Of a stretch of 32,034 bases of DNA, positions 1 to 7,511 are shown one piece after another. The stretch is taken from contig NZ_QBBX01000023.1 of the NCBI RefSeq assembly GCF_003073175.1, positions 323 through 32,356 of the forward strand, read 5' to 3'. Source of the stretch: Peribacillus acanthi. Lineage in GTDB: Bacteria; Bacillota; Bacilli; Bacillales; DSM-1321. Both the position numbers and the translations under genes were made by a program. The stretch's first letter is position 1; every line of letters starts with the position of its first letter. Under the pieces are notes generated by a model. That model was not told where the DNA came from, did not search any database, and saw only the letters and a list, made by a program, of their open reading frames with translations.

Positions 1-20
1 ACATATTATAACGTGCAAGA

Positions 21-49
21 CGAAACCCATGTTTCGGCTTTTTTTATTT
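21..49 (+). terminator. Rho-independent terminator of an upstream gene
   Basis: A perfect 6-bp stem (CGAAAC at 21-26, GTTTCG at 31-36) with a 4-base loop is followed by a T-rich run at 39-49. The stem is short, but the tail is good. The gene it serves lies outside the window. Confidence 0.55.
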
Positions 50-77
50 GTAGAGATTTATTGTGAGAATCGTAAAG

Positions 78-114
78 AGAAGACGCCAATTAAGGCGTCT
101 TCTTCCCTTTTTTT
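78..114 (+). terminator. Strong Rho-independent terminator
   Basis: A perfect 10-bp stem (AGAAGACGCC at 78-87, GGCGTCTTCT at 94-103) with loop AATTAA is followed by a T-rich tail to 114. It is the second terminator in a row, so transcription entering from the left edge should stop before the tsa operon. Confidence 0.85.
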
Positions 115-193
115 ATTAGTTACACCTTTTTAAAGGAAATATGGACTAAAATGGGCTGTTTCGAGAGAACCACTTTAAGGGAAGTTTCTAAAT

Positions 194-286
194 ATTACTG
201 AACCTGCTGAGTTTATTACCGAAACTGGCTATGATATTACCGAAATAATGAAGTTTATTACCGAATAAATGGATTATTTTACCGAA
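194..286. repeat. Five-unit intergenic repeat with exact 21-bp period
   Basis: The 9-mer ATTACCGAA, or a one-base variant, starts at 194 (ATTACTGAA), 215, 236, 257 and 278 (TTTACCGAA). Each start is exactly 21 bp after the last. The 12-bp stretches between them vary, although two end in the same GTTT before the next unit. On the minus strand the block reads as heptads beginning Phe-Gly-Asn in a short open frame without a start codon. No function is assigned. Confidence 0.8.
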
Positions 287-366
287 CGGATATAGGTTTT
301 AATCATTCAGTCATGAAGCTGACGATTATAACTATCCTTTGCATACTAGGTATGACAAGGCATCAT

Positions 367-395
367 TTGTTTCTAAGGTAGAAAAAAGGTACACT
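367..395 (+). promoter_or_regulatory. Candidate sigma-A promoter for the tsaE operon
   Basis: A -35-like TTGTTT at 367-372 is separated by 17 bp from a -10-like TACACT at 390-395, about 50 bp upstream of the tsaE start. Both hexamers are imperfect, so this rests on spacing and position. Confidence 0.3.
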
Positions 396-444
396 ACACA
401 TAGGGAATAATATTACTTTTATTTAGGATAATTAGGTGAAAATC

Positions 445-897
445 ATGAATACATTTGTGTATCAGTCTACAAGTTCTGAGGATACGTACCAATTGGCAGA
501 AAAATTGGGTTCCGTTGTTAAGTCTGGAATGGTAATTACGTTAGAAGGAGACTTGGGGGCAGGTAAGACTACTTTTACAAAGGGTTTGGCTAAAGGACTT
601 GGAGTTCAACGTAATGTGAACAGTCCTACTTTTACTATCATTAAGGAATATATGGGAAGATTGCCTTTATATCATATGGATGTATATCGAATTGAGAACG
701 ATTCAGAGGATTTAGGGTTTGAAGAGTATTTTGAAGGGGAAGGTGTCACAGTTGTTGAGTGGGCGCATCTTATTTCAGATTACTTGCCAAAGGAAAGGCT
801 CGCTATTTCCATTTTCCATATAGCGAATAATGAAAGAAGAATTGAATTCAAGCCTTTTGGAATATCATATGAAATGCTTTGCAAGGAGATATTTTAA
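445..897 (+). CDS. tsaE: tRNA t6A modification ATPase TsaE
   Basis: TsaE is the P-loop ATPase that supports the TsaB-TsaD complex in making N6-threonylcarbamoyladenosine at position 37 of ANN-decoding tRNAs in the cytoplasm. The protein (150 aa from this start) has a Walker A GDLGAGKTT near residues 35-43, the family motif NSPTFTIIKEY, and the MDVYR and VVEWAH blocks. I chose ATG 445 because AGGTGA at 434-439 lies 5 nt upstream. An in-frame GTG at 436 would add three residues and overlap that site. It is the first gene of a four-gene operon, and its TAA overlaps the ATG of tsaB by one base. Length and motifs are normal for the family, and nothing looks broken. Confidence 0.95.
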   Translation: MNTFVYQSTSSEDTYQLAEKLGSVVKSGMVITLEGDLGAGKTTFTKGLAKGLGVQRNVNSPTFTIIKEYMGRLPLYHMDVYRIENDSEDLGFEEYFEGEGVTVVEWAHLISDYLPKERLAISIFHIANNERRIEFKPFGISYEMLCKEIF

Positions 898-1589
898 TGA
901 AAGTTCTAGCTTTAGATACCTCAAATTATGTACTTGGAATTGCATTGTTAGATGGAAATACTGTAATTGGAGAATATATTACTAATTTAAAGAAAAACCA
1001 CTCGGTCCGAGCTATGCCTGCAATTCAGCAACTCATGAAAGAATGTGAAGTAGAACCAAAAGAATTAGGGAAAATCATTGTTGCTAACGGACCTGGATCT
1101 TATACAGGGGTTCGAATTGGAGTGACTATTGCCAAAACACTAGCATGGACTTTGGGAATACCCATTGTAGGGGTTTCTAGCTTAGAGGTGATTGCTGCAA
1201 ATGGTAGATATTTCGATGGATATATCAGTCCATTGTTTGATGGAAGACGAGGACAGATTTATACAGGACTATACCGGTATGTGGATGGAAGTCTAGAAAA
1301 TGTAATTCCAGATGGCATATTGCAATCATCAGAATGGGCTCAAACTATGTATAATAAGGACAAACCAGTACTTTTTATTGGAAATGATCTTCCACTGCAT
1401 CGAGAGATTATTGGAGAAATCATGCAGGAACGTGCATTTTTTGCTTCAGAAAGCATGTATAATCCAAGACCAAGTGAGCTAGCTTATCTTGGTTTGTTAA
1501 AAGAAGCAACTGAGGTACATTCATTTGTTCCTAATTATGTTCGTATGGCAGAAGCTGAAACCAATTGGCTAAAACAACAGAAAAAGTAA
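897..1589 (+). CDS. tsaB: tRNA t6A modification protein TsaB
   Basis: TsaB is the inactive ASKHA-fold paralogue of TsaD. It scaffolds TsaD and TsaE in t6A synthesis. The 230-aa product starts MKVLALDTSN and carries the diagnostic block NGPGSYTGVRIG near residues 66-77. The start is ATG 897, overlapping the tsaE stop (TAATG), with AAGGAG at 883-888 placed 8 nt upstream. A longer in-frame reading from 879 would run through that ribosome binding site and is not favoured. The position between tsaE and rimI matches the B. subtilis ydiB-ydiC-ydiD-gcp order, and the overlap implies translational coupling. Confidence 0.94.
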   Translation: MKVLALDTSNYVLGIALLDGNTVIGEYITNLKKNHSVRAMPAIQQLMKECEVEPKELGKIIVANGPGSYTGVRIGVTIAKTLAWTLGIPIVGVSSLEVIAANGRYFDGYISPLFDGRRGQIYTGLYRYVDGSLENVIPDGILQSSEWAQTMYNKDKPVLFIGNDLPLHREIIGEIMQERAFFASESMYNPRPSELAYLGLLKEATEVHSFVPNYVRMAEAETNWLKQQKK

Positions 1590-1612
1590 GGGATTTATGA
1601 GTGGGAGAGACC

Positions 1613-2065
1613 ATGGAAAACAAAATGATTATTCGACTAATGACAGATCGAGATCTTGATGATGTATTAGAACTGGAACATCAGTCCTTTACATTGCCTT
1701 GGAGTAAAGAAGCGTTTTTTAATGAGCTACATCATAATCAACATGCTGTATACGTTGTAATTGAAAATAAAGGCAAAATCATAGGTTATTGTGGCACATG
1801 GTTAATCCTTGATGAAGCGCACATCACAAATATCGCTATTCTTCCATTATATAGAGGAAGAGGGCTAGGAGAGAGGCTACTGGCTTATATGATGAATTTT
1901 GCTAAATCTCGCAACGTAGTGACCATGACTTTAGAGGTAAGGGTGAGCAATGTTGTCGCTCAGTCCTTATATGAAAAGCTTGGATTTAAAAAAGGTGGTA
2001 TCCGAAAAAATTATTATTCCGATAATGGAGAGGATGCTATCGTAATGTGGGTGAATTTTATATGA
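1613..2065 (+). CDS. rimI: Ribosomal-protein-alanine N-acetyltransferase RimI
   Basis: This is a GNAT-fold acetyltransferase of the RimI family, which transfers acetyl from acetyl-CoA to the N-terminal alanine of ribosomal protein S18 in E. coli. The 150-aa length is normal. The acetyl-CoA binding motif A is visible as [18 protein letters not shown] near residues 72-89, followed by the [15 protein letters not shown] block typical of RimI. ATG 1613 is preferred because GGGAG at 1603-1607 lies 5 nt upstream; a GTG at 1601 would overlap that site. The stop overlaps the tsaD start as ATGA. rimI lies inside the t6A operon in many Firmicutes, but its real substrate in Bacillales is less certain than the name implies. 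Confidence 0.9.
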   Translation: MENKMIIRLMTDRDLDDVLELEHQSFTLPWSKEAFFNELHHNQHAVYVVIENKGKIIGYCGTWLILDEAHITNIAILPLYRGRGLGERLLAYMMNFAKSRNVVTMTLEVRVSNVVAQSLYEKLGFKKGGIRKNYYSDNGEDAIVMWVNFI

Positions 2066-3075
2066 AGGATCAAATTATTGTCGGAATAGAAACATCATGT
2101 GATGAAACTGCAGTAGCTGTTGTGAAAAATGGAAGAGAAATCCTATCTAACGTAGTGGCATCTCAAATTGAAAGTCATAAACGTTTTGGTGGAGTTGTAC
2201 CTGAGATTGCTTCCAGACATCATGTAGAACAGATGACTATAGTGCTTGAAGAAGCGTTGATGAAAGCGGAAATCCAATATAAAGATATAGATGCAATTGC
2301 AGTTACTGAAGGTCCAGGACTAGTAGGTGCTCTTTTGATTGGAGTCAATGCAGCTAAAGCTATTTCTTTTGCACATAACATTCCATTAGTAGGAGTTCAT
2401 CATATTGCAGGGCATATTTATGCGAATCGATTGTTAACAGAGTTTTCTTTTCCATTATTATCACTTGTAGTGTCAGGTGGACATACAGAGTTAGTGTATA
2501 TGGAGGAGCACGGCGTATTTAAAGTTTTGGGAGAAACAAGGGATGATGCTGCTGGGGAAGCTTATGATAAAGTGGCACGTACGTTGAATCTACCGTATCC
2601 AGGTGGACCTCATATAGACCGACTTGCACATGAAGGTCAACCTGTCATTGATTTACCACGTGCATGGTTGGAAGAAGGGTCTTATGATTTTAGTTTTAGT
2701 GGTTTAAAATCGGCTGTAATCAATACATTACATAATGCCGAGCAACGCGGGGAAGTCATTTCTCCGCAGGATCTTGCTGCAAGTTTCCAGAACAGCGTCA
2801 TTGATGTTTTAGTAACAAAAACAGTGCGTGCTGCCAATGAATTAAAAGTCTCTCAAGTCTTGTTGGCAGGCGGTGTAGCGGCTAATAAAGGATTAAGAAA
2901 CGAGCTTGAACAAGCATTTGAAAAAATGGAAAATATTCAACTGGTGATTCCACCTTTGGCACTTTGTACAGATAATGCAGCAATGATTGCTGCTGCAGGA
3001 AGCATCCTTTTTGAAAAAGGAAAAAGGGGTGGAATGGATATGAATGCTCATCCAGGATTGGATTTAGAGGCATAA
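2062..3075 (+). CDS. tsaD: tRNA N6-adenosine threonylcarbamoyltransferase TsaD (Gcp)
   Basis: TsaD is the catalytic subunit that moves the threonylcarbamoyl group from threonylcarbamoyl-AMP to A37 of tRNA. The 337-aa protein has the N-terminal [14 protein letters not shown] phosphate-binding block. The metal ligands fall in HHIAGH (His114 and His118), SGGHTEL follows, and the C-terminal [10 protein letters not shown] holds the third metal ligand Asp. I take ATG 2062, which overlaps the rimI stop, because GGGTGA at 2049-2054 lies 7 nt upstream; an in-frame GTG at 2047 would include that site. It is the last gene of the operon and is followed at once by a strong terminator. All key residues are present. 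Confidence 0.96.
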   Translation: MKDQIIVGIETSCDETAVAVVKNGREILSNVVASQIESHKRFGGVVPEIASRHHVEQMTIVLEEALMKAEIQYKDIDAIAVTEGPGLVGALLIGVNAAKAISFAHNIPLVGVHHIAGHIYANRLLTEFSFPLLSLVVSGGHTELVYMEEHGVFKVLGETRDDAAGEAYDKVARTLNLPYPGGPHIDRLAHEGQPVIDLPRAWLEEGSYDFSFSGLKSAVINTLHNAEQRGEVISPQDLAASFQNSVIDVLVTKTVRAANELKVSQVLLAGGVAANKGLRNELEQAFEKMENIQLVIPPLALCTDNAAMIAAAGSILFEKGKRGGMDMNAHPGLDLEA

Positions 3076-3083
3076 ATATAATG

Positions 3084-3122
3084 AAAACTGGCCGACTGAA
3101 TTACTTTCGGCCAGTTTTTTTT
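3084..3122 (+). terminator. Terminator of the tsaEB-rimI-tsaD operon
   Basis: A perfect 12-bp stem (AAAACTGGCCGA at 3084-3095, TCGGCCAGTTTT at 3107-3118) with an 11-base loop runs into a T tract. It starts only 8 nt after the tsaD stop. Confidence 0.92.
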
Positions 3123-3189
3123 GCTCTTTTTGCTCCTGTAAGGAATTATTTATACTACTTGCCTCGACATTTTGTGCGCTTTTTCATAC

Positions 3190-3314
3190 TTATCCAAGAA
3201 ATATCCACAAACATATACACAATTAGACAGTTGAGTTTCAAACTTTTTTTAAACTTTTCCACATTATCCACATTTTTTACCCGACTTTTCCACAAAACGG
3301 GTAGTTTATCCACA
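3190..3314. promoter_or_regulatory. DnaA-box cluster between tsaD and ydiF
   Basis: Two exact TTATCCACA boxes (3264-3272 and 3306-3314) and two TTTTCCACA boxes (3255-3263 and 3286-3294) all fit the DnaA consensus TTWTNCACA within 60 bp in one orientation. Weaker matches are TTATCCAAG (3190), ATATCCACA (3201) and ATATACACA (3213). From memory, the gcp-ydiF gap is one of the known DnaA-box clusters outside oriC in B. subtilis. This looks like a conserved DnaA-binding locus, not a replication origin, since no dnaA or dnaN gene is near. Confidence 0.8.
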
Positions 3315-3343
3315 AAAGAAGGCTGACAATAAAATTGCCAGCC
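3312..3343 (-). terminator. Terminator of ydiF
   Basis: Read on the minus strand, a 10-bp stem with one mismatch (3343-3334 against 3330-3321) and a 3-base loop precedes a T-rich tail opposite 3320-3312. It lies 31 bp past the ydiF stop and abuts the last DnaA box. Confidence 0.65.
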
Positions 3344-3373
3344 GCATTTATTAACAGATATCTACATATACTT

Positions 3374-5287
3374 TCAATTTTCGAGTAATTCCCATTCTTC
3401 CATAAGAGAATCTAATTCATTATTGGCATTTTCTAGCTGTTGATTGAGGTCTAATACTTTTTTATGGTCTTGGAAAATATCAGGATCACATAATTGGGCA
3501 TTAATAGATGTAATTTCTGCCTCTAGCAGCTCCATTTTATTTTCAATTTCTTCAAGTCGTCTAATCCTTTGTCTTTCAACTTTTTTTGCTTCTTTGTCTA
3601 ATTGATAACTAGATTTGTCATCTACCTTTACAGTTTCGACTTTGTTTAAGGATTCAAGCATTTCAAGTTCTGCTTGCTCTTGTTTTTTCTCTAGATAGTA
3701 ATCATAATCGCCAAGGAATTCTTCAGTACCAGATTGTGATAATTCAAAAACCTTTGTAGCTATCCGATTAATAAAATACCGATCATGAGATACAAATAGC
3801 AATGTGCCTGGGTAATCAATCAGTGCATTTTCAAGGACAATTTTACTATCTAAGTCTAAGTGGTTGGTAGGTTCGTCTAGAATAAGGAAATTAGCTTTTT
3901 GCATCATGAGCTTAGCAAGTGCCAGTCTAGCCTTTTCTCCACCAGATAAAGTGGAAACGGTTTTTAGCACATCATCTCCAGAGAAGAGGAAATTGCCTAA
4001 TACGGTTCGAATCTCTTTTTCATTCTTTTGTGGATAATCATCCCATAGCTCATTCAAAACACGTTTGTTTGAAACTAAATTTGCTTGCTCTTGATCATAG
4101 TACCCAACCTGCACATTCGTACCAAATTGAAAACTTCCATGGAATGAAGACAACTTGCCAATCAGTGTTTTTAATAGAGTAGATTTCCCAACACCGTTTG
4201 GACCAACAAGGGCAATACTTTCGCCTTTCGTAATTCTCATAGAGATGTTTAAGGATACGGGTTTGTCATACCCGATGGAAAGATCTTTGCTATTTAATAC
4301 TTCATTTCCACTTTGTTTTTCAATTTGAAATGAGAAGTTTGCCGATTTTTCATCCCCTAAGGGCCTGTCCATTACCGTCATTCTTTCGAGTTGTTTCCTT
4401 CTACTTTGAGCTCTTTTAGTCGTCGATGCTCTAGCGATGTTTCTTTGGACAAAATCCTTGAGTTTTTCAATTTCGTCTTGTTGTTTCTCGAATTGTTTCA
4501 AATCGCGTTCAAAATCTTCAGCTTTACGAATCAAGTATTCACTGTAATTTCCATAATATTTTTTGATAGACTGTCTAGATATTTCATAAACTTGGTTTAC
4601 AACCTTATCCATAAAATAACGGTCATGGGAAACGATGAGTACTGCGCCGTCATATCCTTGAAGATATTGTTCCAGCCAAGTTAAAGTTTCGATGTCCAAG
4701 TGATTGGTAGGCTCATCCAGAATCAGAATATCGGGTTTTGTTAAAAGTAATTTGGCTAAAGCAAGTCTCGTTTTTTGTCCTCCACTGAGAGTAGAGATTA
4801 GAGTATCTGTGCTGAATGTAGAGAATTGTAGCCCATGAAGAACAGAGCGGATATCTGATTCATATTGATATCCTCCTATTTCCTTGAAACGAATTTGTAG
4901 TTGATCATATTCTTTAATAATTTTCTGATATACTTCATCATTGTCAAAAATATCAGGGTTCGACATGGTTTCTTCCAATGAACGTAATTTTTTCTCCATT
5001 TCGATGACTGGTTGAAATACGGTCAACATTTCTGCCCAGATGGATAGACTGGATTCAAGGCCAGTATTTTGGGCCAAATATCCAATCGTTACATCCTTAG
5101 GTTTAATCATTTCTCCGCCATCATGGGACATTTGTCCGGCAATAATTTTTAAGAGTGTGGACTTTCCAGCGCCGTTTCTGCCGACCAATCCGACCCGGTC
5201 TTTATTTTGTATTTCAAGTTTTATATTAGACAGAACCATTTCTGCCCCATAATATTTTGAAAGTTGGTTTACTTGTAACAAAATCAT
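3374..5287 (-). CDS. ydiF: ABC-F family ATPase YdiF-like
   Basis: This is a cytoplasmic ABC-F protein of 637 aa with two ATPase cassettes and no membrane domain. Such proteins act on ribosomes, as translation factors or antibiotic-protection factors. Cassette 1 has Walker A GRNGAGKST (residues 36-44), signature LSGGQKTRLAL and Walker B ILILDEPTNHLD. Cassette 2 repeats these as GPNGVGKST, LSGGEKARLAL and FLILDEPTNHLD. A charged linker rich in Arg and Lys separates them, and a Glu- and Lys-rich C-terminal coiled coil closes the protein. The start is ATG 5287 with GAGGTGAT upstream. Order and length match B. subtilis YdiF. No evidence here points to a specific antibiotic. It converges on tsaD and is divergent from the moaC remnant. 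Confidence 0.9.
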   Translation of the reverse strand: MILLQVNQLSKYYGAEMVLSNIKLEIQNKDRVGLVGRNGAGKSTLLKIIAGQMSHDGGEMIKPKDVTIGYLAQNTGLESSLSIWAEMLTVFQPVIEMEKKLRSLEETMSNPDIFDNDEVYQKIIKEYDQLQIRFKEIGGYQYESDIRSVLHGLQFSTFSTDTLISTLSGGQKTRLALAKLLLTKPDILILDEPTNHLDIETLTWLEQYLQGYDGAVLIVSHDRYFMDKVVNQVYEISRQSIKKYYGNYSEYLIRKAEDFERDLKQFEKQQDEIEKLKDFVQRNIARASTTKRAQSRRKQLERMTVMDRPLGDEKSANFSFQIEKQSGNEVLNSKDLSIGYDKPVSLNISMRITKGESIALVGPNGVGKSTLLKTLIGKLSSFHGSFQFGTNVQVGYYDQEQANLVSNKRVLNELWDDYPQKNEKEIRTVLGNFLFSGDDVLKTVSTLSGGEKARLALAKLMMQKANFLILDEPTNHLDLDSKIVLENALIDYPGTLLFVSHDRYFINRIATKVFELSQSGTEEFLGDYDYYLEKKQEQAELEMLESLNKVETVKVDDKSSYQLDKEAKKVERQRIRRLEEIENKMELLEAEITSINAQLCDPDIFQDHKKVLDLNQQLENANNELDSLMEEWELLEN

Positions 5288-5304
5288 AATTATATCACCT
5301 CAAT

Positions 5305-5317
5305 TTACATAATGTAA
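5305..5317. promoter_or_regulatory. Palindrome TTACAT-A-ATGTAA upstream of ydiF
   Basis: A perfect 6-1-6 inverted repeat is centred 24 bp upstream of the ydiF start. A nearly identical palindrome lies upstream of ydiL at 8270-8281. It could be an operator, but AT-rich DNA makes chance copies likely. Confidence 0.25.
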
Positions 5318-5427
5318 GTGTAAACGAAAGAAGAAGCAAAGAGCAATACAGCCGCCTGATGTTTTAAGTAATAATGCATACACACAAATCGAAAAAAATA
5401 GTGTATCATCATATGGAGAGGTTCTGC

Positions 5428-5898
5428 ATGGAGGCTTTTACACACATATTGGATGAAAAAGGCAGAGCTAAAATGGTAGATGTTTTAGCAACAAGCCTGA
5501 TACAGTCCGAATGGCAAATGAGATTTCAAGCATTCTAGTGAACAAAGATATATAATAAAATATCCAATAGAGAATGAAAAAATGGTGTACTGACAGTCGC
5601 CCAAATAGCTGGATCATGACCACTAAAAGTACATTCTCCATCCTACCGATGTCATCGGATTTCTATCCATGGAGTCGATATTGACTTGGATCTGAACCAG
5701 GAGATAGGGTTATTAATTAACAATAGAAGTAAGAAGAAAACCAAGGGTTCAACAGGTGTCTAAATGGAAGCACTAACAGGTTCAACTGCAGCATCATTGA
5801 CCGTATATGCAAGACCATTGATAAAGAGATAACAGTGGTCCTACATTTTTAGAAACTTAGCTGGTGGTATATCAAGCCCTGATTTTCATAAAACAAAC
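5428..5898 (+). pseudogene. moaC: Degenerate moaC (cyclic pyranopterin monophosphate synthase) pseudogene
   Basis: MoaC helps convert GTP to cyclic pyranopterin monophosphate in molybdenum cofactor synthesis. Here only fragments remain, scattered over the three forward frames. ATG 5428 opens THILDEKGRAKMVDV and ends at TAG 5536. VLTVAQIAG is at 5587-5613, and MTTKSTFSILPM at 5616-5651 is in another frame. HGVDIDLDLN is at 5668-5697. KTKGSTGV is followed by TAA 5761 exactly where the conserved Glu of GVEMEALT should be, then MEALTGSTAASLTVYA. CKTIDK is in a further frame, then GPTFLET. The order of fragments matches intact MoaC (about 160 aa). GGAGAGG at 5414-5420 is still a usable ribosome binding site. 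Several stops and frameshifts rule out simple sequencing error. The position between ydiF and rex is the ancestral moaC position. Confidence 0.9.
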
Positions 5899-5937
5899 TT
5901 AAGAAGCAGTGAGCTAGAGGTTGATGGAGGGGAATAT

Positions 5938-6588
5938 ATGACTCAAGAAATGAAAATTCCGCAAGCAACGGCTAAACGGTTACCCTTATATTATCGGTTT
6001 TTAAAAAATTTACATTCATCAGGAAAACAAAGGGTTTCATCTGCTGAGTTAAGTGAAGCGGTTAAAGTCGACTCAGCGACTATTCGAAGAGATTTTTCTT
6101 ACTTTGGTGCTCTTGGGAAAAAGGGATATGGATATAACGTAAATTATCTATTGAGCTTTTTTAGAAAAACTTTAGATCAAGATGAACTGACTAAAGTTGC
6201 ATTAATAGGGGTAGGAAATCTAGGGACCGCATTTTTGAATTATAATTTTTTGAAAAATAATAATACCAAAATAGAAATGGCCTTTGATGTGGATGAAGAG
6301 AAGGTAGGAACGAAAATTGGAGATGTTCCCGTTTATCATATGGATGATATAGAGGAACGCTTACAAGTTGAAGGGGTGACTGTAGCCATTTTAACTGTGC
6401 CGGCCCCAGTGGCTCAACCAATCACAGATCGATTGGTTTCATCAGATGTAAAGGGGATTTTAAACTTTACACCGGCAAGACTGAACGTTCCAGCTTCCAT
6501 TCGAGTACATCACATTGATTTGGCGGTAGAACTACAATCTTTGGCCTATTTTTTGAAGCATTATCCGATTGTGGAAGAAACTCTTTAA
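5938..6588 (+). CDS. rex: Redox-sensing transcriptional repressor Rex
   Basis: Rex is a homodimeric DNA-binding repressor that senses the NADH/NAD+ ratio and controls fermentation and respiration genes. The 216-aa product has an N-terminal winged helix (residues about 8-75, with [20 protein letters not shown] as the recognition region). The Rossmann domain begins at [16 protein letters not shown] (residues about 87-102), and the C-terminal swapped helix includes LAYFLKHYP. The start ATG 5938 is supported by GGAGGGG at 5926-5932. The frame stays open upstream into the moaC remnant, but no better start exists there. In B. subtilis rex is followed by tatAy and tatCy; here a terminator and a GNAT gene follow instead. 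No Rex operator (TTGTGAA-N4-TTCACAA) was seen in the window. Confidence 0.95.
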   Translation: MTQEMKIPQATAKRLPLYYRFLKNLHSSGKQRVSSAELSEAVKVDSATIRRDFSYFGALGKKGYGYNVNYLLSFFRKTLDQDELTKVALIGVGNLGTAFLNYNFLKNNNTKIEMAFDVDEEKVGTKIGDVPVYHMDDIEERLQVEGVTVAILTVPAPVAQPITDRLVSSDVKGILNFTPARLNVPASIRVHHIDLAVELQSLAYFLKHYPIVEETL

Positions 6589-6595
6589 GCTAATC

Positions 6596-6640
6596 GAGCT
6601 GTAGATTTTGTTAGAAATAACAAGACTACAGCTCTTCTAT
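6596..6640 (+). terminator. Terminator of rex
   Basis: A perfect 9-bp outer stem (GAGCTGTAG at 6596-6604, CTACAGCTC at 6626-6634) encloses an inner stem TTGTTA/TAACAA with a GAAA tetraloop. The T tail after it is interrupted. Confidence 0.7.
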
Positions 6641-6670
6641 TATTAAGAGAAAGTATAGGGAGAGCATAAA

Positions 6671-7231
6671 TTGAAACCAATATTACTTGATTTTCCTACT
6701 GAATTTACTACAGAAAGATTATTAATCCGGATGCCGAAACCTGGAGATGGGAGAGCTGTCTATGATGCTATCAAGGCATCACTTCCTGAATTAAAACCAT
6801 GGATGCCCTTTGCCCATAAAGACCAATCTATTGAGGATGTGGAAGCCAATATTAGGGAGGCACACCTAAACTTTCTAAAGAGAGAGGATTTACGTTTACT
6901 AGTTGTTTTAAAAGAAACAGGTGAATTTATTGCTTCTTCTGGATTACATAGAATTGACTGGTCAATTCCAAAGTTTGAAATTGGATATTGGATTGATACA
7001 AGATACAGTGGTAAAGGGTATATGACAGAGGCTGTTAAAGGAATAATGGATTTCGCATTCACAGAGTTAAAAGCAAGAAGGATTGAAATTCGTATGGATA
7101 CAGATAATCAAAAAAGTCGAGCCATACCAGAAAGGTTAGGCTTGACCCTTGAAGGTATACTTAGGAACCATAGTGTTTCTGTAGAAGGTAATCGATTAAC
7201 TGACACTTGTATATTTGCTGAAGTAAAATAG
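6671..7231 (+). CDS. GNAT acetyltransferase, RimJ/RimL type
   Basis: A 186-aa protein of the RimJ/RimL branch of GNAT enzymes, which acetylate protein N-termini or small amines with acetyl-CoA. Visible features are the N-terminal TERLLIRMPKPGDG block, the beta-4/motif A region FEIGYWIDTRYSGKGYMTEA near residues 99-118, and NQKSRAIPERLGLTLEGILR near 142-161, which resembles the YdaF/RimL C-terminal block. The start is TTG 6671 with AGGGAGAG about 6 nt upstream; no ATG precedes the conserved N-terminus. It stands alone between two terminators, at the place where B. subtilis carries tatAy-tatCy. The substrate cannot be inferred. Confidence 0.85.
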   Translation: MKPILLDFPTEFTTERLLIRMPKPGDGRAVYDAIKASLPELKPWMPFAHKDQSIEDVEANIREAHLNFLKREDLRLLVVLKETGEFIASSGLHRIDWSIPKFEIGYWIDTRYSGKGYMTEAVKGIMDFAFTELKARRIEIRMDTDNQKSRAIPERLGLTLEGILRNHSVSVEGNRLTDTCIFAEVK

Positions 7232-7234
7232 CAA

Positions 7235-7272
7235 AATGGGCAACACAGTAAGGTTGCCCATTTATTATTTTT
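7235..7272 (+). terminator. Bidirectional terminator between the GNAT gene and ydiK
   Basis: A perfect 10-bp stem (AATGGGCAAC at 7235-7244, GTTGCCCATT at 7253-7262) with an 8-base loop precedes a T-rich run reaching into the end of the convergent gene. The A-rich left side could also serve the minus strand. Confidence 0.85.
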
Positions 7273-7471
7273 TCTTCTGAATGGATTTAAGTTTTAAATG
7301 CAACATAATCATACGGAAGCCTGAACCAAAATCGATGGTTGCAAGAATGATTAATAAAAATGAGAAAAAATTCCATCCGGCGGTTGATACATTTTGCACC
7401 GCGAAAACGGTGAATAAAATACCTAAGATGATATAAATTAATCCTGTCATTAGGGGTGATTGTCGTCTCAT
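7265..7471 (-). CDS. ydiK: Small membrane protein YdiK-like (DUF4305)
   Basis: A 68-aa protein with two predicted transmembrane helices (residues about 8-25 and 32-52) starting MRRQSPLMTGLIYIILG and ending in a Lys-rich tail. It resembles B. subtilis YdiK in size, N-terminal MRRSP-like sequence, and position next to ydiL. The function of that family is unknown. The start ATG at 7471 has GGAGG (complement of 7477-7481) 5 nt upstream; a TTG at 7483 would overlap it. It lies 40 bp after ydiL on the same strand and is probably cotranscribed with it. Confidence 0.8.
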   Translation of the reverse strand: MRRQSPLMTGLIYIILGILFTVFAVQNVSTAGWNFFSFLLIILATIDFGSGFRMIMLHLKLKSIQKKK

Positions 7472-7511
7472 ACATTCCTCCAAATACTGACGGTACCTAC
7501 TTTATACTATA

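Larger units (their letters stand above)
115..444. other. Intergenic region upstream of tsaE
   Basis: This 330-bp gap holds the 21-bp-period repeat, a small inverted repeat CATAC-TAG-GTATG at 342-354, and a weak candidate promoter at 367-395. No credible open reading frame with a ribosome binding site was seen. Confidence 0.7.

Noticed and set aside
194-286. CRISPR array
   Set aside because: The repeat core is 9 bp and the spacers 12 bp, far too short, and no cas gene is present.
3190-3314. Chromosomal or plasmid replication origin
   Set aside because: DnaA boxes alone are not enough. There is no dnaA, dnaN or rep gene, no clear unwinding element, and the flanks are ordinary operons.
3081-3326. 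Plus-strand open frame of 81 codons after tsaD
   Set aside because: It starts in the tsaD terminator and runs through the DnaA-box cluster and the ydiF terminator. No ribosome binding site and no protein-like composition.
6589-7264. Remnant of tatAy or tatCy
   Set aside because: No translated frame in this interval resembles TatA or TatC; the interval is fully explained by the rex terminator, the GNAT gene and its terminator.
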